Shown here in pieces: positions 12,380-19,290 of a stretch of 64,000 nt of DNA. Positions within the stretch are counted from its first letter, which is position 1; every line of letters begins with the position of its first letter. The notes under the pieces are model-generated. The model did not search any database, was not told the origin of the DNA, and worked only from the letters and a program-made list of their open reading frames with translations. Source of the stretch: Altererythrobacter rubellus (GTDB lineage: Bacteria; Pseudomonadota; Alphaproteobacteria; Sphingomonadales; Sphingomonadaceae); contig NZ_CP127221.1 of the NCBI RefSeq assembly GCF_030284385.1, positions 496,001 to 560,000 on the forward strand, in the 5' to 3' direction. The position numbers and the translations under genes are program-made.

Positions 12380-13365
12380 TGGCTGAGATTACCATGACGC
12401 AGGCTCTGAACCTCGCGATTGACGAGGCGATGGCCGAAGATGACGGCGTGTTCTGCCTGGGTGAAGATGTGGCCGCCAAGCAAGGAGGCGGTGTGTTCAA
12501 GATCACCTCTGGCCTGACCGAAAAATACGGCGAGCACCGCATCCGTGCGACGCCGATTTCCGAAACCGCGATTATTGGCGCCGCGGTGGGTGCCGCTCTC
12601 GCCGGGCAACGCCCGATCGCAGAGATCATGCTGATGAACTTTGTCGGCGTGTGCATGGACCAGATCGTCAATCACGCCGCGAAATTGCGCTTCATGTCAG
12701 GCGGCCAGACGCCATGTCCGATTGTGATTCGCACTACCACTGGCGTGGGTGTGGGCTTTGGCGGACAGCACTCGGACATGCTTGAGGCATGGTTCGCCCA
12801 TGTCGCCGGTATGCATGTGGTCACCCCGTCGAACGCAGCCGATGCACGCGGTCTGATGCGTTCGGCCATCGACGCCAATGACCCTGTGGTCTTTATCGAG
12901 AATATCCTTTGCTATGGCCTGACTTCGGAAGACCCTGGCCCCGGCTACCGTGTGCCTTTGGGCAAGGCGGCTGTGGCTAAGGAAGGCAGCGATATCAGCC
13001 TCATCACCTATGGCCGTACCGTGTTGGATGCGCTGGAAGTGGCTGGCGAGCTCGACAAAGAAGGCATCAGCGTAGAGGTCATCGATCTGCGCACTATCGC
13101 GCCCTATGATGAGGCCACGGTGCTTGCATCGGTTAACAAAACCGGCCGCGCGCTGATCCTGCACGAAGCGGTTCGCCCCTTCGGAACCGGCGCGGAAATC
13201 GCTGCGAACATCCAGGAAAAATGCTGGGACAAGCTAAAAGGTCCGGTGCGCCGGATCGGCGGGACGTTCTCTGCCGTGCCATTCGCATCGCATCTGGAGC
13301 AGGCCTGGATCCCGCAAAAGAGCGATATCGTGAACCAGATCAAAGCGAGCGTAGGGAAGGCGTAA
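12379..13365 (+). CDS. TPP-dependent 2-oxoacid/acetoin dehydrogenase E1 beta
   Basis: 328-residue transketolase-like beta subunit forming the active site with the upstream alpha subunit. Visible motifs are FCLGEDVAAKQGG near residues 27-39, TPISETAIIGAAVGAA, FGGQHSDMLEAWF and the C-terminal DLRTIAPYDEATV plus HEAVRPFGTGAEI. The length is normal for AcoB/PdhB. It is translationally coupled to E1 alpha, and the lipoyl-domain gene begins at the next base. Confidence 0.93.
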   Translation: MAEITMTQALNLAIDEAMAEDDGVFCLGEDVAAKQGGGVFKITSGLTEKYGEHRIRATPISETAIIGAAVGAALAGQRPIAEIMLMNFVGVCMDQIVNHAAKLRFMSGGQTPCPIVIRTTTGVGVGFGGQHSDMLEAWFAHVAGMHVVTPSNAADARGLMRSAIDANDPVVFIENILCYGLTSEDPGPGYRVPLGKAAVAKEGSDISLITYGRTVLDALEVAGELDKEGISVEVIDLRTIAPYDEATVLASVNKTGRALILHEAVRPFGTGAEIAANIQEKCWDKLKGPVRRIGGTFSAVPFASHLEQAWIPQKSDIVNQIKASVGKA

Positions 13366-13596
13366 ATGGCTGAAGAAATTCGCATTCCCAAGCTAGGCAT
13401 GAGCGCGACAGAAGTAATTCTGGCCGAATGGATGTTCGGTGATGGCGAAGCTGTGACCAAGGGGGACATCATCTACACTGCTGAAACCGACAAGACGACG
13501 GTCGAGATTGAAGCGCAAGCTACTGGCATTATCAGGCCAACCGGCGAAGAGGGTGTCAAATACAAGGTCGGCGAAGTTATTGGCACCATTGAGTAG
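13366..13596 (+). CDS. Free-standing lipoyl (biotinyl/lipoyl-like) domain protein
   Basis: 76-residue protein consisting of a single lipoyl-attachment domain. The modified lysine is predicted at Lys43 in ETDKTTVEI, with the usual Gly-rich hairpins on both sides. A normal E2 would continue into a subunit-binding domain and a catalytic acyltransferase of about 300 residues; here the frame stops right after the lipoyl fold. No E2 catalytic domain and no E3 occurs in the window. It probably shuttles an acyl or reducing group for the adjacent E1. A biotinyl carrier role is less likely because the motif is ETDK, not AMKM. Confidence 0.9.
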   Translation: MAEEIRIPKLGMSATEVILAEWMFGDGEAVTKGDIIYTAETDKTTVEIEAQATGIIRPTGEEGVKYKVGEVIGTIE

Positions 13597-13601
13597 CGCT
13601 G

Positions 13602-13994
13602 ATGGCTAGTCCTCGCGAGATACAGGCCGCTGTTTACGCCGCTGCTGGCGCGCGTGACTGGGACAAGGTGGAGTCGCTGCTGCATCCCGACTTCGTGCTT
13701 TACGAGGCTGATTGCCTGCCCTTTGCCGGCGAATGGCGGGGGAAAGACGCGCTGCAACGCTGCGCGGCGGCCATGTATGGCACATGGGCAGAGGCCAAGG
13801 TCGACATTCACGACATCACCGGCGGCGATACTCATGCGGTAACGGTGCTGACCCTGACCATGACGCCCAAGGGCGGCGGCGAAACGTTTAGCCAGACCGT
13901 GTGCGAAATGGGTGAGTTTGAAGACGGGCTGATGAAGTCGCTACGCATCCATTATTTCGACGCAGACGAAGTCGCGCGGAAAGCTGCAAGCTGA
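13602..13994 (+). CDS. NTF2/SnoaL-like protein
   Basis: 130-residue cone-shaped alpha+beta NTF2-fold protein. The N-terminal helix pair and the segment LLHPDFVLYEAD followed by GEWRGKDALQRC are typical of SnoaL-like domains. Such proteins act as isomerases, dehydratases, cyclases or binding proteins; the catalytic role cannot be assigned here. It is 5 nt after the lipoyl gene and overlaps the NmrA gene by 1 nt, so it is in the E1 operon. One of seven members of this fold in the catabolic region. Confidence 0.82.
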   Translation: MASPREIQAAVYAAAGARDWDKVESLLHPDFVLYEADCLPFAGEWRGKDALQRCAAAMYGTWAEAKVDIHDITGGDTHAVTVLTLTMTPKGGGETFSQTVCEMGEFEDGLMKSLRIHYFDADEVARKAAS

Positions 13995-14914
13995 TGACAA
14001 TTACAAGAGTGTGCGTGCTCGGCGCGCCGGCCGATCAGGGGCAGCCACTTGTCGCGGAACTGCTGGGCGCTGGGTTCGAAGTGACGGCGGGCGTTCGGCG
14101 TGCGGATGCGATGAAAGACACGCCATGGCCTGACTTGCCGACGGTACACGCCGACATCACTGATGCGGATGCGATGGCTAAGGCATTTGAAGGCCAGGAT
14201 GCCGCCGCGTTCCACCTACCTTTCGAGTTTGACCGGGCCAAAGCTGCGCATTTCGGGAAATGCATTGCCGAAGGGGCAAAGCGCGCAGGGCTGAAGAAGA
14301 TCGTCTTCAACACCGCCTGCTATGTTGCGGATCACGATCTTGACCTGTCGGCGCATGATGGCAGGCGCGATATAGAGCGCGCGCTGGAAGAAACCGGCAT
14401 CACGTGTGTGTTCATTGAGCCGACCGTGTTCATGGACAATCAGTACCGCATCTGGACGCGGCCCTTGATCATGCGCGACGGGATCTTTGCCTATCCTGCC
14501 AAGCCTGACTTGCTGATCAACTGGGTGTGCCTGGAGGACGTGGCGCAGGCGATGCGCCGTGCGCTGCAAACCGATGCGGCGGACGGCCTGCATGTGCCGC
14601 TGGGCGGGCCGGAGGCGCTGACGGGCGACCAGGTTGCGGCCAATTTGACCGAGGCGATCGGGCGACCGGTGCGGTTTCAGAGCCTCGCGCCGGAAGAATT
14701 CGCCGCCCGTATGAGCGAGCTTGTCACCGGCTCGCGCGAAGTGCAGCCGCTATCGATCTATGACGGGATGGCGAAGTTCTATTCATTCTATAACACGCAG
14801 CCCACGTCGCCTCTGCTGGTCGATCCGCAAGGTGCGCGCGACTTGCTGGGAATGGAGCACACCTCGCATCTGGACTGGGCGAAGTCGAAGGACTGGACGG
14901 CCGGGCTGGGTTAG
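13994..14914 (+). CDS. NmrA-like NAD(P)-binding protein
   Basis: 306-residue atypical SDR with an N-terminal Rossmann motif (GAPADQGQP, residues 8-16), NTACYVADHD in the middle and a C-terminal substrate domain. It belongs with NmrA/isoflavone-reductase-like proteins, which either reduce ketones or enoyl compounds or act as redox sensors. Its C-terminus (FYSFYNTQPTSPL) resembles that of the NmrA-like protein at 45463 (FYEYNNTAPTTPF), so the two are paralogues. Last gene of the E1 operon. Confidence 0.82.
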   Translation: MTITRVCVLGAPADQGQPLVAELLGAGFEVTAGVRRADAMKDTPWPDLPTVHADITDADAMAKAFEGQDAAAFHLPFEFDRAKAAHFGKCIAEGAKRAGLKKIVFNTACYVADHDLDLSAHDGRRDIERALEETGITCVFIEPTVFMDNQYRIWTRPLIMRDGIFAYPAKPDLLINWVCLEDVAQAMRRALQTDAADGLHVPLGGPEALTGDQVAANLTEAIGRPVRFQSLAPEEFAARMSELVTGSREVQPLSIYDGMAKFYSFYNTQPTSPLLVDPQGARDLLGMEHTSHLDWAKSKDWTAGLG

Positions 14915-14934
14915 AACCCGTCTATCACCACCAC

Positions 14935-15243
14935 TCAGTCTTTTTCTTTGAGCGTTTCGAGATAGGCGAGCAAATTGGCGATATCGCCGTCTTCGAATAC
15001 GAAGGCTGGCATTTCCATCGAATGCCCGATTTGAACTCCACGCTCGAACGATGCCTCTATTGCCCAATCCGGCAATCTTTTGGCCGCTCGGCGAAGGCTG
15101 GGCGCATTCGGGTTTGGCGAAACTCCGTCTTCCAGCGCATGGCAGCTGGCGCAATTCGCCTGAGCAAAAGCCCGGCCATCAGCCGCACTTTCCGAAAGAG
15201 CGTTCGCATCGCGATCGGTCACGCACGACGCGATGAGCAGCAT
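14935..15243 (-). CDS. Small c-type cytochrome
   Basis: 102-residue class I cytochrome c. The haem-binding motif is CASCH (Cys31, Cys34, His35), and an axial Met is likely in MEMPAF (about residues 76-78). It could carry electrons for the oxygenases or dehydrogenases nearby. The N-terminus MLLIASC looks like a lipobox but has only six residues before the Cys, and an in-frame TAA four codons upstream (15253) prevents a longer start. The export signal is therefore incomplete as read. RBS AAGGGGG precedes the ATG. Third gene of the Rieske-SDR-cytochrome run. Confidence 0.82.
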   Translation of the reverse strand: MLLIASCVTDRDANALSESAADGRAFAQANCASCHALEDGVSPNPNAPSLRRAAKRLPDWAIEASFERGVQIGHSMEMPAFVFEDGDIANLLAYLETLKEKD

Positions 15244-15346
15244 ATGGCCCCCTTACCCGCAGGTTATCGCAGTGTTGCAACCAAACACAAGCGTCTCCTA
15301 CCTTGGGCTTTATGACGATCGCGGGATTCCCAAGGCCTGAAGCCCT

Positions 15347-16105
15347 TTAGAGCGTTTGTCCGTCGTCAAGCACAAAATCTGTGCCGGTGATGTATTCGGC
15401 GGCGTCAGAGCACAGCATCAACAGAGCCGCGTCGAGCCCCTCTTCGCCCATCAAACGCTTGCGCGGGAAACGTGCCATCTGGCGTTTGCCCGGCTCAGTA
15501 TCAAACCAATCAGCATTGATATCAGTCCGGATATAGCCCGGCGAAATCGTGTTTACAGAAATGCCTGTGCGCGCCCATTCGCGCGCCATGCTGCGCGCCG
15601 CCTGTATCACCCCGGCCTTGCTGGCGGAGTAAGCGACCAGGCCGGGCGAGGGCTCAAAAGCTGTGATCGAGGCGATCATCACAATCCGTCCGTTCGGCAC
15701 CTTGTTTGCGATCATCCGCTTCGCGCCTTCGCGCGCAGTCAGGATCGCACCCTTCAGGTTCACGCTGAGAGTGCGCTCGATCTCTTCCTCAGGCATTGAT
15801 GTTGCCATGCCCGCACCGTCAATCCCGGCGTTGGCGACCACGGTATCGACCACGCCGCCGAAGGCTTCTTCTGCGGCATCGAAACCAGCTATAATGTCGG
15901 CCTCGCGCATGACATCCATCTGCACCGCGCGCGCGCGATCCCCGATTTCGTCGGCCAGTGATTGCAAACGATCTGCGCGCCTTGCTCCCAAAGCGACCTG
16001 CGCACCGGCCTCAGCGAGCAAGCGCCCGAAGCGCGCACCAAGGCCGGATGATGCGCCGGTGATCAGCGCGTTGCGCCGGCTCAGATCGAACGAGAAACCG
16101 CCCAC
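15347..16105 (-). CDS. Short-chain dehydrogenase/reductase
   Basis: 252-residue classical SDR. TGASSGLGARFG gives the cofactor loop near residues 17-28, ANAGIDG follows near residue 90, and the active site is Ser plus YSASK (about residues 157-161). A GTG start at 16105 directly follows the stop of the Rieske gene, so the two are probably co-translated. It may oxidise the alcohol or diol product of that oxygenase. The substrate is not known. Confidence 0.88.
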   Translation of the reverse strand: MGGFSFDLSRRNALITGASSGLGARFGRLLAEAGAQVALGARRADRLQSLADEIGDRARAVQMDVMREADIIAGFDAAEEAFGGVVDTVVANAGIDGAGMATSMPEEEIERTLSVNLKGAILTAREGAKRMIANKVPNGRIVMIASITAFEPSPGLVAYSASKAGVIQAARSMAREWARTGISVNTISPGYIRTDINADWFDTEPGKRQMARFPRKRLMGEEGLDAALLMLCSDAAEYITGTDFVLDDGQTL

Positions 16106-17524
16106 TTAAGCAGGCAGTTCGCCGTTGATATACTTCATCAGCGTGGTCTGGAAATGGCGCACGCGGCTGTCCTGATAATGGCCCAACTCCATCATGCCGT
16201 CCTTCATCGCCTTCATCCCGGTCTGGACATGTGGCAGGTTCGCCATGTCCTGATCGAACACGCCGGCTAATGCTTCACCCATCGTGTCTTTCGCCCAGGC
16301 AAAGGGTTCGTCATCAGGGATGTAAAGACGCTCGACCGATTTAGGCCGTTTCTCGCCTTTGGGTGTCGGGAACAACAGCCGGATCTCCATGATGCACCAA
16401 TCGGGTGTGTCGCCTGGCAGCCAGCGATAGCACAGCGTCGGCAAATAACCGATCCAGGGGCTGAAATTGGGGAAGATATTATACGTGAAATTGTCCAGAA
16501 TCTCCGCGTCAGAAGCATCGGAATAGTCATAACCATACTGCTCGGCAAAGCCCTTACGCCCCGCATCGGCGAGCACTTTGCGCGCCATCAACGGATCGTT
16601 CTCGTCAAAATCACCGCCTTCCTCACTGGCTGCGAAACGGCGATTGGTATCGGCATCCGATCCGCCGGAGAACTGGTTCATCTTGTCGAGCACATAGCGC
16701 TGATCCTTGCCCGCGAGGTGCGGTGACAGAACCCCCGATGGCGTGATCGCGCGGTTGAAGTGATCGCCGATGTGGTCATAGCGGCTGTTCGCATCGCCGA
16801 GGAACGGCAGCAGCTGCGGGTGCGTGGTGACCGAATGCCAGGCTTCCATGAAAGCCTCGGCAGTCGCTTTCCAATTGGCGGGGATCTTCTTCGCCACCCA
16901 CATTCCGGTGTAGCGGTTTTCCATGTCATAGCGATCATAATGCGCTGCCGCCGGGCCGAGCCAGGTCTTGAAGTCTGGCAGATCGTAATTCTCTGTGATC
17001 ATCACAAAGCCTTGCCACAGTTCAACCCGGGCTTCAGGCAGGCTCATGTCCTTGTTCTTGAGGTGCTCGAAATCCCATTCACACGGGATTTCCTTCAAGC
17101 TGCCGTCGGTCTTCCATGTAAAGCCGTGGAACGGGCAGCGGAATTGTGTTGTTGTTCCGCTTTCGGTGCGCAGCTTGCGGCCGCGGTGCAGGCAAACGTT
17201 ATACAGCGCTTTTACGCTGCCATCGCGTTGACGCGTGATCAGGAAGCTCTTCTGATTGATCTCGAAAACAACTGTATCGCCGGGTTCGGGCAATTCGTCT
17301 TCCCGCGCCGCAAACAGCCAGACGTTGGGCCATAGTTTCTCACGCTCAAGCCTGGCGAACTCCTCGCTGATATAGGGATCGACCGAAATCGGATCGTCCC
17401 CCATATCTGCCACGGTTTCCTCGAACAGATAGTCTGGCGGAGTGCGGGTATCCGCTTCGAGCATATTGGTATAGCTCATGCCCGGGCAGCGCGGTTCGTT
17501 AGCGATGTTCTTGATCTCGTTCAT
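16106..17524 (-). CDS. Rieske non-haem iron oxygenase, alpha subunit
   Basis: 472-residue ring-hydroxylating oxygenase alpha subunit. The Rieske [2Fe-2S] ligands are Cys111-x-His113 and Cys130-x2-His133 (CLH and CPFH). The mononuclear iron site is HSVTTH (His230, His235). It hydroxylates a CoA-free or CoA-bound cyclic substrate using O2 and electrons from a ferredoxin system that is not encoded nearby. No beta subunit is present, so a homomeric (KshA- or carnitine-oxygenase-like) assembly is likely. It abuts an SDR and a cytochrome c gene and diverges from the VOC gene at 17642. Confidence 0.92.
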   Translation of the reverse strand: MNEIKNIANEPRCPGMSYTNMLEADTRTPPDYLFEETVADMGDDPISVDPYISEEFARLEREKLWPNVWLFAAREDELPEPGDTVVFEINQKSFLITRQRDGSVKALYNVCLHRGRKLRTESGTTTQFRCPFHGFTWKTDGSLKEIPCEWDFEHLKNKDMSLPEARVELWQGFVMITENYDLPDFKTWLGPAAAHYDRYDMENRYTGMWVAKKIPANWKATAEAFMEAWHSVTTHPQLLPFLGDANSRYDHIGDHFNRAITPSGVLSPHLAGKDQRYVLDKMNQFSGGSDADTNRRFAASEEGGDFDENDPLMARKVLADAGRKGFAEQYGYDYSDASDAEILDNFTYNIFPNFSPWIGYLPTLCYRWLPGDTPDWCIMEIRLLFPTPKGEKRPKSVERLYIPDDEPFAWAKDTMGEALAGVFDQDMANLPHVQTGMKAMKDGMMELGHYQDSRVRHFQTTLMKYINGELPA

Positions 17525-17580
17525 GGCGTTTTGACCCTCCTGCAGGCCATCTCCCTCGCAATTTACGCAGTGTTAGTTGG

Positions 17581-17588
17581 CATTTTTA
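17581..17588 (+). promoter_or_regulatory. Weak CACTTTTG-like site upstream of VOC gene
   Basis: TTGGCATTTTTATCG lies 53 nt upstream of the VOC start at 17642 and resembles ACTGGCACTTTGATCG at 52229-52244. Spacing and sequence differ from the better sites, so this is only a possible member of the pattern. Confidence 0.2.
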
Positions 17589-17641
17589 TCGCACAACCTG
17601 TGCTCAACGCATCCTATCGGATTGAAGAGGAGTACCAAGCC

Positions 17642-18175
17642 ATGGCGCGCAGCGAAACGATTTCAGCCTTGGGCGATGTGATGCAGCTGGCCTTTGTGCC
17701 GGATGATTTCGACGCAGCGATAAAGCATTGGACCGAAACCATGGGGGTGGGGCCGTTCTACCTTATAGAAAACATCCATCTTGACGGGATGAAGTACAAG
17801 GGCGAGCCAACCGATGCGGTATTCACTTTGGCGCTTGCTTATTGGGGCGACATCCAGATCGAGTTGATCAAGCCGGAGAATGACGCGCCTTCAATCTATT
17901 CGGGTGAATATGCCGCAACCGAAGGGCTGCACCACGTTTGCATGCTGGTTGATGACATTGCCGAAGCGCGCCGCGTTTGCGCCCGGCAAGGCGCCGAAGT
18001 CGTGATCGAAGGCAAGTTTGGCACAAGCGAAGTGATCTATGTCGATCCCGGCAAAGGCACCGGCCATCTGGTCGAGATATTGCAGCAGGCGACCGACGGG
18101 CCCGATCTCTTTGGCATCATCAAGGCCGCCAGCGTCGACTGGGATGGCGGCGAGCCGGTGCGACGGTTCGGGTAA
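17642..18175 (+). CDS. VOC (glyoxalase/epimerase-fold) family protein
   Basis: 177-residue vicinal-oxygen-chelate protein with repeated beta-alpha-beta modules. A likely metal-binding His and Glu are visible in GLHHVCMLV and GHLVEIL. The start at 17642 (MARSETIS) is chosen because GAGGAG lies just upstream; the frame continues 37 codons further up, but without a good RBS. It resembles methylmalonyl-CoA epimerase-like proteins and shares a DWDGGEPVRRF tail with the VOC protein at 41154 (DWDGSDPIRKL). The reaction is unknown; epimerisation or isomerisation of a CoA ester is possible. Confidence 0.82.
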   Translation: MARSETISALGDVMQLAFVPDDFDAAIKHWTETMGVGPFYLIENIHLDGMKYKGEPTDAVFTLALAYWGDIQIELIKPENDAPSIYSGEYAATEGLHHVCMLVDDIAEARRVCARQGAEVVIEGKFGTSEVIYVDPGKGTGHLVEILQQATDGPDLFGIIKAASVDWDGGEPVRRFG

Positions 18176-18202
18176 CGTAGGCTATTCCGGCTTGCAACCA
18201 AC

Positions 18203-18217
18203 CGGCGCGTAGCGCCG
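18203..18217. other. Short GC-rich hairpin
   Basis: CGGCGC-GTA-GCGCCG gives a 6-bp perfect stem with a 3-nt loop, 28 nt after the VOC stop. It lies in the 162-bp convergent gap 18176-18337, which holds no gene. It could end plus-strand transcription, but no T-tract follows. Confidence 0.35.
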
Positions 18218-18312
18218 CAAGAGCGGAAGCGAAGTCGAAGACGCAGCTGACCGAAAGTCACCTGCAAGCCCGCCCGCAGCGACGGGGCCTCTAGGCCGTG
18301 TGAGCGAGGATG

Positions 18313-18334
18313 CCGCACGCCGGATGGCGTGCGG
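18313..18334 (-). terminator. Hairpin after the luxR-type gene
   Basis: CCGCACGCC-GGAT-GGCGTGCGG forms a 9-bp perfect stem with a 4-nt loop, 3 nt past the stop of the LuxR-type gene. It is well placed as a terminator in a convergent gap, but neither strand has a following T-run, so intrinsic termination is uncertain. Confidence 0.4.
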
Positions 18335-18337
18335 AAT

Positions 18338-19147
18338 TCAAGATGAAGCGCCGAGATACCCCAGTTGGCCCGCCTTGAATATGGTCTGCGCGCGATTGAC
18401 GCTGTCCAGTTTCTCGCCGGCGCGGTGGATGTGATAGCGGATCGTTGCGTGAGACCGCTCAAGGATCATGCTGATTTCCTTGTCAGTCTTGCCAATCGCT
18501 GCCCAGCGCAGGCATTCCACCTCGCGTTTCGACAGAACGCAGTCCGACGGGATCCGGCGTTTAGTTCGATGAGCTTGAACATAGCCGGCGATAAAGCGGC
18601 GCGTGATCTGTGAAAATAAAGAGCCGTGCAGCGCAAACTCTTCCGACAAATCGGTTTTCTCGCGATCAAGACTGATGAAGCTGTTCGCGGAGATTTGCCC
18701 AAAGGGGAGGTGGACCGGAATAACGATCGCAGCCTTGCACATGGAGCGCTTCTCAAAGTCCGAAAGGTCGATCTCTTCGAGGTAGGAATTCTTCCAGCGT
18801 GTGTGGAATCCTTGCTCGTTGACCCAGAAAGGCTCGCTTTCGTAGCGGCAGGCGCGGGGTAGCGGCGAGCTCAAAGCCAGACGGTGATCTTCCCACCATC
18901 GTTCCCCATTATCGACCCATCCGAACACGTCCGCATTCAGGATGGTGCCATCGGTATCAAGCATCGTCTCTTTCGATGAAATGTCATCGCACATGGAAAC
19001 CTGCATGCCGTATTCTTCGGCAATCCTCGCAATGGCCAGCGCAGCGTCATGAATGTCTTCATCACAACGGATCGTAACCAGTTCGAGCAATTGATTGAGG
19101 CTTTCACGCCCTTGGGGCGTGCGCAATTCGACGATTTCTGCAGCCAT
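18338..19147 (-). CDS. LuxR-family transcriptional regulator
   Basis: 269-residue regulator. The C-terminal LuxR helix-turn-helix (about residues 204-262) begins LSKREVECLRWAAIGKTDKEI, and the second helix reads SHATIRYHIHRAGEKL. The N-terminal ~180 residues have WWEDH and PFWV landmarks loosely like an autoinducer-binding domain, but the key Asp-Pro is Ser-Pro, so the ligand may be a pathway metabolite. No luxI is nearby, which makes it a solo LuxR. It diverges from a CoA-ligase gene and is the only regulator in the 49-kb region, so it is the prime candidate controller. Confidence 0.88.
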   Translation of the reverse strand: MAAEIVELRTPQGRESLNQLLELVTIRCDEDIHDAALAIARIAEEYGMQVSMCDDISSKETMLDTDGTILNADVFGWVDNGERWWEDHRLALSSPLPRACRYESEPFWVNEQGFHTRWKNSYLEEIDLSDFEKRSMCKAAIVIPVHLPFGQISANSFISLDREKTDLSEEFALHGSLFSQITRRFIAGYVQAHRTKRRIPSDCVLSKREVECLRWAAIGKTDKEISMILERSHATIRYHIHRAGEKLDSVNRAQTIFKAGQLGYLGASS

Positions 19148-19175
19148 GAGACTTGAGTCCTTTCATCTCCACGTC

Positions 19176-19206
19176 AGCCAACGCACCTTGGTGGTGCAGG
19201 TTGGCT
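19176..19206. promoter_or_regulatory. Inverted repeat between luxR-type gene and CoA ligase
   Basis: AGCCAACGCACC and GGTGCAGGTTGGCT form an imperfect dyad (7 + 5 bp, one 2-nt bulge, 5-nt centre) in the 143-bp divergent region. It is 28 nt upstream of the LuxR-type ATG. The region also holds a second GGCAC/GTGCC pair near 19226-19242. Candidate binding site for the adjacent regulator. Confidence 0.4.
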
Positions 19207-19227
19207 TTATCCTCTTTTTGGGCAGGC

Positions 19228-19236
19228 ACTCTTTGC
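19228..19236 (+). promoter_or_regulatory. Weak CACTTTTG-like site upstream of CoA ligase
   Basis: GGCACTCTTTGCG lies 54 nt upstream of the CoA-ligase ATG at 19291. It has one extra base compared with the CACTTTTG octamer. Included as a possible weaker copy only. Confidence 0.2.
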
Positions 19237-19290
19237 GGTGCCACTTGTTAGGTAGGGGACGCTATCAAAGAGTCGGAGTAATGGCGAGTC

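Noticed and set aside
17642..18175. VOC protein as an extradiol ring-cleavage dioxygenase
   Set aside because: At 177 residues it is too short for the usual two-domain extradiol enzymes and lacks their C-terminal signature; epimerase-like VOC is more likely. The same holds for 41154-41696.
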